From assembly GCA_029962745.1 (NCBI GenBank), contig CM057155.1, positions 30,447,506 to 30,511,505 on the forward strand: a stretch of 64,000 nt of DNA, in the 5' to 3' direction. Under the pieces are notes generated by a model that had not been told where the DNA came from, searched no databases, and saw only the letters and a list, made by a program, of their open reading frames with translations. A program made the position numbers and the translations under genes. Shown here piece by piece: positions 24,241 through 35,400 of the stretch; within the stretch, counting starts at the first letter, position 1; each line of letters starts with the position of its first letter. Source of the stretch: Echinometra lucunter. Its lineage: Eukaryota > Echinodermata > Echinoidea > Camarodonta > Echinometridae.

Positions 24241-24680
24241 GGGGCCTAAATTTCAAATTAAAATCAAAAATTCTTTTGATTTCAATCCGAACATTAAGGA
24301 TCATTCTCAATTTTAAACATAACAAAACACAATAGCAAAATGAGACATCAAATAAACACACACACACACACACACACAAAAAAAAAAAAACACCCCACAG
24401 ATGATGTGCGTGCATATCATATGAAGAATAGCTAAACAAAACAAAACAAAACAAAAAATGCCACAGGCCAATTCAGAATATAATACAACAGTTTTTCTAA
24501 ATAATTACAAAACAACTAAAATTACATAAATAATTATGTTTAAACAGCTGTAATCTCTTAAAATTGATATTACTCAGATTATGTTACTTCTTTCTGTCCT
24601 AGGCCTTGCGTAATAACTGGATATGGCAGAAAAATAAGTTATTACTAAAAGGATGCAAGCTGTAATTTGCATGGATGCTC

Positions 24681-24993
24681 TAGGGAGTGGAGTATATTGA
24701 ACTGCAAGGAAGTGGGAGAGAGGAGAGAGCGCGCTCGAAGGGGGAGGAGGGGGCGAGAGCGGGGGCGAGGGTCCAGTTTCGAGCCCCGCCCTTAAAAGCT
24801 CAGCGCACGTGTACCGGTATTCGTGTGTCGTCAAAATGTAAACAAAGCTGCGATCATATCGTGGCGCGCATCGCATATATATCGGGCATGCATGCACATA
24901 CGGTAAATGTGTACGGTATACACTATACTAGCACTAAGTTGGATGAAATTGAGATATTCAGCTAGGCAAAAGGATAGAACTGGAGGAAGAACC
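24681..24993 (+). promoter_or_regulatory. Sphingosine kinase promoter / 5' UTR (left arm of inverted duplication)
   Basis: A GC-rich island in AT-rich surroundings directly upstream of the ATG. It has GA/GC-rich boxes, CCCCGCCC (24784-24791, Sp1-type) and CACGTG (24806-24811, E-box). No TATA box at a clear position, as usual for CpG-type promoters. The whole block recurs inverted at 27194-27483. The transcription start is not determinable from sequence. Confidence 0.6.
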
Positions 24994-25486
24994 ATGTCAA
25001 ATAAAGACGAATTAAACGATGAACTCTGCAATGAGAATATTCTTACACAGGCTAAATTCCATCTGAGCATTGGGAAACATTCTTGCACTGCTGATGTTTC
25101 GATCTGTCGCGAAAAACTCACATACCGGAGTGTCATCAACGGAGCCAAATTGAAAGCAGATAAAATATCATTCAGTGATGTTGTGGGATGCCGAAGCTTC
25201 GGGGGAGGTGTCGACCAGTGCTCCGATGGGCCTGGCAGCGGCGATGGGACGTCCGGCAAACAGAAAAGCAATCCTAGGTTTAAAATGAATGAGAAGAGTG
25301 CCTGCTTGCAGGTTTTTGCTTACAGGTATAACAAGAATCCCGCAGATGGTGGTGTGAGGCAGAGAATACAGCTCAATATGGTGATGGAAGAGTTTGATAC
25401 GCTGAAGGAGAACGAGGCATTAGTTGAGAGATGGCGTCTTATCATTTTATCTCTTCTTCGAGGGGTTGAGTTTTCAAATATAGATG
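24994..25486 (+). CDS. sphk: sphk exon 1, SPHK2-like N-terminal domain
   Basis: 164 codons plus one base, donor GATG|GTGAGT. It includes KISFSDVVGC, ACLQVFAYRY and ERWRLIILSLLRG, comparable to the N-terminal PH-like region of SPHK2. The reading frame is open upstream to 24907, but the weaker start context there makes 24994 the better start. Confidence 0.88.
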
Positions 25487-28400
25487 GTGAGTTAATTTCA
25501 AGCTTTGTTCACTCTTTAAAGAAATGTGGTACAGTATGATGAATATAAAGTATTGTTAAAAAGTAAAATGCCACAGTAAATATAAACTAACACGAAGAGG
25601 AGTGAAAAGGAGCACCATTAAAAACCCTTGTTGGACTGGATTAACTAGGGCTTGATTGTGTCTACATACCTGTACATCTACCAATACATATAGAGTACCG
25701 GTAATGAATGTAAAGACAATTATCATTTCAAGTTCACCTTCAACTGGAAGTTGCAGTAGTCACATGCCAAGTTTTCAATATTAATTTCCTTGAAATGTTT
25801 AACAACTATATTCAGTAATTTCTTTACAAATCATCTTTTCTCAGCTGGGGTTTGCTTTTACTAGATTGGTCCTTCATTTATAAATGGGGTTTATCAGGAG
25901 GTAAACTTTGCCAACATGAGCTGTTCAAAAGTACTCTTAACTTTTAAAATAGTTTTTTCTTTATGCTAAAGTCAGTCTACTGAAGCATAACCTTAGGAGT
26001 TTAAGTCTAAAAGGAGTTAGATGGTCTATTTAAAGTTAAGTTGCTTAACTCCACCTTCAAAGATCATCTAAGGTGCTTTACTTGATCTTTGCATATGATT
26101 TAATGATTAATGATTTACAGTATAAACTTAATTATTATAATTATTATTATTATTATCGAGGTCAGCTAGAAATTTGACACCATGATAACAAATACTGGTA
26201 GGAGTGGCAGATGCATGTAGTTGCACCTTGCCCTGCAGTGTTCTGCCTAGTACTCTCATACTGACAGGTATGATAAGGTGACTGTTTGAATTGATTAGAT
26301 AATAACACTGATTGTGTTTCTAACTCTAGATGCTCTCTGATCAAAGGTCTATCTATTTGTAGCTAATTCTGCAGATGTCCTAGATGGCATAACATGTACC
26401 AGTACTTTTTTTGTTCAGAATATATAATATGAATTTCTAAAGCTCTCTTTGTACTGGTCTGTGAATGATTACATTTCATTGTATATGAAAGTAAAATGAA
26501 TTCTACATGTACGTATGTCATACTTCATTTCATTTCATTTATTTATTTATTTTTTCAATTTTCAACTTAGAATAACATACTTTTGTATGAAAAATAACTA
26601 CATAATCATCAGAATACACAAAATAAGAATAATTTTCAGACAGTGAAATTTTCCAAATTAAGTATATGAATAAATGTTGAAAAGGGAGGGGAATGCTCAA
26701 AAGCCAGGCTTGTATTTTGCAAACCTCTTGGCCCCAGACCCTCTTTCTTTCTTAGTCCCATCCCCCTGCTTTCCCCTTCCCTTAGTTCTAATTCTATCCT
26801 ATGATCAATGTATGGCTGCAAACAGATATCAGAACTGATGCTGACAAAAGGAAGCAATGTGGAATGAGTTTCTTAGTAAAATTATGTCACTGTTTTATGT
26901 GGAAAATCTATAGAGTTGCTTTCTTTTGATAAGTCTATATTTTAGAACTTGAGGGTTATGTGCATGTCTTAATTTCTTCATCATCATGTAGAGCATACAA
27001 AAAAGTATCCCAAGATAAAAAAAAAACTCAATTTTGAAAAAAAAAAAATCAGAGTTGCTTGTTTTTGTCCTTTGATGGCAGAGTGATGACTCAAGGCTGA
27101 ATTGAATTCACAGTGAGCAGAATCAGCAGATTAGCTGTATTTCACCATTTTGTAGCCGTTTTGCAAAACTGTTTCCCCATTGGAAATAACACAGGTTCTT
27201 CCTCCAGTTCTATCCTTCTGCCTAGCTGAATATCTCAATTTCCAACTTAGTGTACTATCGCGTACCGTATACACAGTATCATACGTGGTGCGGTGTATAC
27301 TAGTATGCCAAGTAGTATGATCGCAGCTTTGTTTACATTTTGACAACACATGAATGCCGGTACACGTGCGCTGAGCTTTTAAGGGCGGGGCTTGAAACTG
27401 GACCTTCGCCCCCTCCTCCCCCTTCCAGCGCGCTCTCTCCTCTCTCTCACTTCCTTGCAGTTCAATATGTTCCACTCCACTATGTTCAGAAGAATTGCTT
27501 TTTACATAACATACATGTACTTTGACTATGGAGTGAGAAAATGTGTAACTTCCGGGAAAATTAAGAAAATGTGAAATTTCATGTTCAAAGTGAATGGAGA
27601 GCTGCTTGCATATGATGTCATCACTCATCAGTGTTGCCAATTTGCAGAGCCGAGAATAATGTACTAGAAAATGTAAATGAGTGTAATTTTCTTACTCTTT
27701 GACCAATTTTGCTCATTTCTTTTAAAAATGCTGTTCAAATTCATCTCCTTTTATTGAAACAGTGACACTTCTGGGGTGGACTTTCCCTTTAACATCTACA
27801 GGACAACTTCTCCATTGGTTTCTGTGCTCAAGTACTCAAGTCTGAGCAGGCAATTTATTGAAGAACATCCAATATACATGTATATTTTCTGGAGTGTATC
27901 CTGTAGTTCTGTTATTTACTTTAGTTTGAGGGAGAAAGTTTTGGAAATTATCATGGATGGAAAAGTGGGAGAGTTGTACATTACAAATACATCACATTGA
28001 CATGATTACTTGTCCACTTTGTGATTTCTCATTCAAATCTGCTCTCAGAAAGGACTTGTTAATGATGCTGTTTGCCCATTCATTCTAGACTTTACTAGCA
28101 TGAGTATACAAAAAAAAAATTGCTTAGCATGAAAATCAGTGTGTACACATGTACATGTAGGTCATGACTCAGTTCAAAATACCACAAAGCAATCCGTTTG
28201 ATGAATGCATGGTCATACAACTTTCTATTCTCAGCACAATCACATAGCAGTTTGTTGGCCTCTGGTGAACTTTTAAACTTAATTCATGACTGCTGATTCT
28301 ACTGATATTATCTGCAGAGTATACATGTATATAATGATGTTTATAACAATGATTAAAAAAGATAAATAAATATATAATTTGATAATGATGATAATAATAA

Positions 28401-31400
28401 CAATGATAATATGTAATGATGATAATGATTATGAAAATTATGTTGATAGTGATTATCATATTGTGTATTTTTTTTAATCATTGTAGAGTAACAATTATGT
28501 TTAAAAAATGATGATATCCTAATTTTATCCTGACTGTTGCGTGTGCCTATACTTTATTTACTCCACCTTTTGTGTTTGCTTTTGAATGCTGTTCATACAT
28601 GTAGCAATGGAAATTCTTTTTAAAAAGGTTTTTGTTCCCTCTGTTCTGTAGTTCATAAAATATTAACAAAGTCTTAAGAAAAAGTTCATTAATGAACACT
28701 GAACTTTTCATCATTTTGCCTTTTACCATTTCTGTAAGAATACTAGCAAGTTCACATGGGACTCAATTAGGTACATGTAGGCTTATAGAGTGTGAATCAA
28801 CTTCCTTCAATCTGTTTATCATCAGAATAAGGTCATATAAAGAGTTTACTTAACAGTAATCATAGCAGTAGGCATGTAGTGACCCATGAAAATGAAATGC
28901 ATAATTTGTTTGGTAGAATGCATCAGATTTATGCAACACAAAAAGCTCAGTGACCTGTTATAACCTCGACATCCATTCTAAAATGAATGAGAGTGACTCA
29001 CTTTCTCAGGTTCTGACATCTGGTTTGGAACCACAACAATATGAATAAAAACACTGCTGGATTCGATCAACCAAGGATAGATGATAAAATTTTTATCATG
29101 ATATTTTACTGTTGTGTATTCCACTCAAAGTTTGCAGTGAAAAGTTTGTCAAACTTTTGTGACGATTGTGGGAAGTGCTGTTTATGTTACATGTATGTTT
29201 GATAGTCATTGTGAACTCAAGCGATGCTTTTCAAACAAATAGAGAAATACTAGTTTTGTAACATTGTATGGTATCATGTAAACAAAGGAAATGAAATGTA
29301 TCATTTGCTTAAATTGAGTATCAAAGATTACTCATTTTGTGTGCTCTGCCAGGGGCTTAGATAACGGGGGGATGGGGGATGCATCCCCCCCCCCACTTTT
29401 TGAAGTGGATGTATATACGTGTGTATATAAATATGTATCATTAGGGGAATAATCCACCCCACCCCCCCCCCCCCAGTATGAGGACCTGTCTACACTAATG
29501 TGCTCTGCATTGCTTGACATGTGGAAAGATGAAGATGAATTTGAATTAAAGCTTTAGAAATGTGTAATAATTTGTATTTAAAAAAAAAAGAAATAGTTTG
29601 AAAAAATGCTTCACTTCTACACCTTTCTATAACTTTTTTGTTTTGATGTTTTTATGAAGAAAACTTAACACACAAATATGAAAAATAAAAAAATAACCAC
29701 TTTCCTTATTTTTAATGACATTTTCAAATAGAAATTCTAAAATATGATGGTCGTTTATGACAGATTATCAAAAACTTTATGAACTGATTAATTGAAATAC
29801 AATTTCTTCCCAAAAAAGTGTGGGGGGGGGGGAATGTTTGTACACGCCATCCCCCCCCTCTTGAAAAAGTGGGGGAATATATCCCCCCCCCCCAGGATTT
29901 ACGCCAATGGGGCATACATGTACATGTACATAGTCAGTTTTCAGGAAGACAGTTAGACATATATACGTATAGCTGTCTCTTCTGATGACAATATAGTCAT
30001 GGGTTGATGTATGTGGGTGTATGGCTATGATGGCTATCCTAGGCTAGAAGTACTACTTTTGTTTTGCTTGATTGTTAACCCATTCTTGGCAGGAATTATT
30101 TAAAGCCTAATTTGATCAGCTTTTATTCTTCAAATTGGCAACACCAACATTTTTCTTTCAACATTGCTACATTTTTCTTATAAAACATCATGTATCTGAA
30201 ATAAATATAAATTGATGGAATGTATGATGAGAAGTCATAAAGTTGCCAATTTGCAGGGAAAAACGGTAATTTTAACATTTTCATCACATTGCCAATTTAA
30301 GGATTTAAATGCTTATTTTCCTTTTTAAAAAATTCAGAATCAAACAACAAATATTGATGCAACGAAAATGGGCACAGTATGTGTAGAATTTTTTTGCTCT
30401 TTCTGCTCATGTTTTAGTATGATTTTTAGGGCTCTGCATCAAAAGTTATTAGACCAAACCACAAAATGTGGACCTTCTGTCACGAATGGGTTAAATGATA
30501 TATCTGTCTTTTTTACTATGGGCAGATGCGCCATGCTTCAATGGTCTGTACTCAACCTCATCTTTTCCCTTCCAGAGCTCTTCCTTTTCCATTACTCTCT
30601 CTTCTCTCCCTCTTTTTTCCCTTCTCTATTTGTTATTTCATACTGCCTCATCTCACTTCCTTCATTCCCTTTTTCTTTCTTTGCCTCTTCTTTTTTTCCC
30701 TCTTCTTTCTTTTTTTCTCCCCCTTGTTTCCTTTTTTGGATGGGAAGGGGTGTAGTTGGTGTAGTTTCTGAATATCAGAGCAATATAACAAGATTCAATA
30801 CAAACCCATGTTTAAATTTTTAAATTTGTATCTTTGTTTTCATATTGTTATAATTGCTATCATTATTATAACTACTATTGCTGTCTTTTTTATATATATC
30901 TTTGAATGTATTATATGTATTATATTGCTTGTTTGTCAATCACCTTGCCAGTGGAGGATGAATTTCTGTATTGTTTAATTCAGACAATAAACCATCTTGA
31001 ATCTTGAATCTTGAATTGAATCTTGATATAATTTACAGATCTTACAGATGCCCTTCTACCACCACCACCACACTACCTGGTATGCATCAATCCATTCAGT
31101 GGGAAAGGAAAGGCAGCACAAATCTTTAAGAATCAAGCCAAACCCATTTTTGAGGAGGCAGAAATCACATTCAAGGAAGTCATAACAGGTGACTATGTTT
31201 CTCATGTACTTCTCTGACAAACTGAAAGGGAGTAATACAGATTGTTTTGAGAGCAATGTAGATTCAAAAAGCTCAAAAAGAGCTCCAATCTGTAAAAAAA
31301 AAAAATGTAATGAAATCCTAAATAGTAAAACAAACTTAAGAAGTGCTGTGTTTATTTTTATTTTATTTACAAACATAAACAAAAAAAATACGAAAGCTCA

Positions 31401-32393
31401 ATGAAACCAAGAAGGTAGTATTAACACTACCTCCTCCTTGCTAATACTAAGTGTATTTAAAGTGTCCCTTAGAAGTTTTGATTGATAATGTTCATGTTAT
31501 CAATTTGTGATACAAATATCATGAGTATTTCATGAATATTTGTATATCCCCCTCCCCTGTTAATTTTTATATATTTGAGAGGTGGTTTTCCCTTAGACAT
31601 TTGTCTTCATAACCTTGTCAAAGTTTGGTATGTTTGTAAGTTATTGCCTTCTGGAACTGTGTGGTCCCTGTATTAAGTCTATGGGAATGAGAAAATTCAT
31701 TGGTTGATGTTTTTTTGTTTCTTTCATACAGAAAGGAAAGGTCATGGCACTGAATTGGCTATGAACCTTGACCTGAAGGAGTATGATGGAATCATCATTG
31801 TCTCTGGTGATGGGCTGCTGTATGAGGTAAGAAATAATAGAAGACAGATCAGCATTGATCTCATGTCAAGTGAATAGATCTCATTAGTTATTCAGCTCTC
31901 TGATAGATCTTTTGTCAGTTGGGGAAAAACATTGTTATCCATTTAAACAATGTGCAATGAAAATATTTTGTGGTACAGCAGGTTAGACTTCGTGACAATG
32001 CTGTGAGTAAATTTCCCACATGCAAAGCTACTTTCCCTCCCTCTTTACTCCTGTTCCCCCTCCCCACACCCCATTCTCTATCTGCCCTCCCCTCTCCTGA
32101 TTGTACCTCTTTTCTTTTTTCTTTTTTCAGTTTCTCTCTTTCCTTTCCTCCTCTCTTCTCCTTCTTACCTCTCTTCCCTTTCCCCCTCTCCCTTTTCCCT
32201 TTCCCATCCTCCCCCTCTCCTCTGCTTCTCTTCCACTCCTCTTCTTCCTTCCTTCCCTCTTACTTTCTTTCCGCAAGAAAGAAGGCATTGTATTTCATTA
32301 CCATTATCCAACAAGTTGCAAACTTTATCAACCAGAACTTTTAATCTGTAACATAAGTAATATAATGCAGGAGTCTGTAAATGCAACAATGAA

Positions 32394-32457
<64 letters not shown>

Positions 32458-35400
32458 GAGAGAGAAAGAGAAACAACAAATCACAATAACAACATCAACC
32501 AAACAATTCTCTCTCTATTCTTGTGTAGATATGTTCTTCCCTCAGGGTGAATATTATTTATTTAAATTCATATGAGTTCCAGGTACATTTCCTTTTGAAT
32601 AGAGAATTCTGTTTAAATAGGATTTTATTTGTCGTTTTTGTTGTGGAAGAAATGTCTGCATTTCTGCAAGTTTATTCGGAGCTCTGTTCATTACTTTCCA
32701 ATACCCTTCATCATTCTTCCACAGTTAAATAACTAAAAACTTCCTTGTTCTTCTCCTTCTACACAGTGTATCAAAATAAAGGTAATCCAAATTTAGGGGA
32801 TTATTATTTCAAGGTTATTAACTTTTACATTTTACATGAAGCATATCAAGTAAGGAAAATTGGAGTGATTTGGGACTATATTCCACTTCTTTTTTTTTTT
32901 GTATTGAATGCATGAGAATTTGATGTCACAATCCCTACATGTGGGTTTTATCTCTTTTTGATAAGATATGATACTTTTAGCTTTAAAGTAGAAGGTATAA
33001 GGAACAGAATGGCTTGTACGTACTTGATTATGATCTGAAAAATATCTAAATGAGCATGATTATCAGTGTCTCACTCTGCAATGATTAGAGCAAAGAATTA
33101 ATCCGATATATATTTTTCTTTGATAACTGATCTTGCTTTTGGACCCTGAATATTTGTTTACCAGCATAATTGCAAGTCAGCAAGATTTTTGGAATGTCTA
33201 GCTGTTCCTGAATTTCAGTTATTCTTTGTGTATGTGTGGTACATTTATGTCTGACAATTTTTAAAATTTTTGGTGGATAATAGCTCATATCAACGTTTTG
33301 AATTGACTGAATCCTGAAACATTTTTTATTGGCAAATAATTGGGAAAAATCTATTTTTAAGACGCTCAGTCGTGGGCTTTCATGGGGAATTTGACACAAT
33401 GGGTGCTTACCCAGTAACAGATGTTGTCCATCACTATGAGTTTTATGACCAACAGACCTTATGTAATGCTCTGTATTTTCCACCCCTTGCCCCATATGGC
33501 AAAGTCATTATCTCACTTTCCCTGGCCAGAGAATGCCCAAAGCAGGCTGAAGAATATTTATGGTGGAACAGCTTGTTTTGCTGTGTTCCGGAAATGTAGC
33601 TCTATTACAGGTATTTCCAGTGCTTTTCACAAAGTCTGGTGTCAGCAAATATGATCCACTCCCCATGAAAGCCCACGACTGAATGTCTTTAAGGCATCTA
33701 TATGTTCATATATTTATTTTTACCTCCCATTTGCTTTGTATTCAAAGGTTATTTCTCTCCAGTGAAAATGTTTTCATGTACCCATACCCAGAATAGCCAT
33801 TTGGATTATACCTTTTTAATTAAATTCTACACATATTTTCAAAGTCAGGTTTTTTCAATCAATTTTTGACAAGCCCCACCGAGGTGGAGCAAGACTAAGA
33901 GATCCTTAGCGGCATCTGTCCATCCATATCATCCGTTGTCTGTCTGTGATGCTTATTAAACCTGAATAACTTTGCAACCATTTGCCCGTTTGTAACCAAA
34001 CTTAGATGGTAGATGCTCTATAGGGACCTCTGTGACAGAATTGAAATAATGCCTCTTGCACTGTGCCTTACATGGATAATTATAAATGTATTATGAGTCA
34101 GAACATAATAGGCCCGAGTCATAATTGACTGGTAACATTAATTACCAAGATGTTTTATGAGAGGTACCAATAGTCCTTAGAGCTGCCCTACTATTTTACA
34201 GACATGAGCGCACTCACATGTGCATAACAGGGTAAAAAATACTTTTTTTGCTAGTAGAGCTATTCCCTGAATAAAAATAGCTCCTATATGGACAACTTTA
34301 CAGGAGCTATTTCTAAGCCCAAGGGAGCTTCATGTACATTGTATGTTGAATTGCCAATATCCCAGTTGTCTTCTTATATGTTAACCCATTCATGACAGAG
34401 GTCCACATTTTGTGGTTTGGCCTAATATCTTTTGATGCAAAGCCCTAAAAATCATACAAAATACATGAGCAGAAAGAGCAAAAAATTCTACATAAACTGT
34501 GCCCATTTTAGTTGCGTCAATATTCGTTGTTTGATGCTGAAATTTTTAAAAGGAAAATAAGCATTAAAATCCTTAAATTGGCAATGTGATAGAAGGTTTA
34601 AAATCACTGTTTTCCCCTGCAAATTGGCAACTTTTTGACTTCTCATCATAATTTCTGTCAATTTATATTCATTTCAGATACATCATGTTTTATGAGAAAA
34701 ATGTAGCAATAAAATAAAAATGTTGGTGTTGCCAATTTGAAGAATAAAAGCTGATCAAATTAGGCTTTAAATAATTCCTGTCATGAATGGGTTAATTCTG
34801 CTGCTCCTAGATCACCATTCGTGAATTTATTGCTTATTCTTGGAGCCGTGGCAAGGGTGACTCTGAAGAAAATGGTTGCCCTGAAGAATTGGGTTTTATT
34901 GATTTTAATTGATTTTAGGGGACTACCGGTATTTATGCTCTGCCGAGGGCAAAATCGCCTGTCACCTTCCCATATTTTTTACCCTGGTGTACACATTGTA
35001 AAATATCATAGGATGTGTATTACCTTTAATGGAAGATCTCGTTAAGGTTGTTAATCATGATCGCTAATGTCCCAGGCCCTCGTGTTTGTTTAAACATGTT
35101 TTTATGATTATTGTTTTTCAGTTCATCAATGGGTTTGGAGAGAGACAGGACAGAGAGGAGGCTTTTAAGATGCCCCTTGGAATCCTTCCGGGGGGTTCGG
35201 GAAATGCCCTCTCTGCAGCCGTGTTGTCAAGCAGGGGGTAAGACAGTGTAATTCACTTTCTCATTTTCACAGGAGAACTTTGGGTATTACCTGCAAAAAA
35301 CGATGTTATTTGTAGGACGGTATTCTTCAAATTTTGTTGTGTTTTGTTGGGCTTTACGCTGCCAAAATATGACCCAATATTTTTTTCCAGGGAAGGGGGG

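Larger units (their letters stand above)
25487..31038 (+). other. sphk intron 1 (5.6 kb)
   Basis: Contains the inverted promoter copy (27194-27483), half a foldback element, the 29347-29912 foldback, MITE copy 5 and a retroelement tail abutting the acceptor. An AT-rich TTTATTTATT tract at 26525-26560 may be another LINE end. In 27800-29340 I see only ATGATA-type simple sequence (about 28380-28450). Confidence 0.65.
31827..35121 (+). other. sphk intron 3 (3.3 kb)
   Basis: Contains a C/T-rich tract (32030-32270), a GA repeat (32391-32474), the element at 33356-33690 and MITE copy 6. A sequence with the small palindrome CCCCACCGAGGTGG at 33876 may belong to another dispersed repeat. Otherwise nothing recognised. 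Confidence 0.65.
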
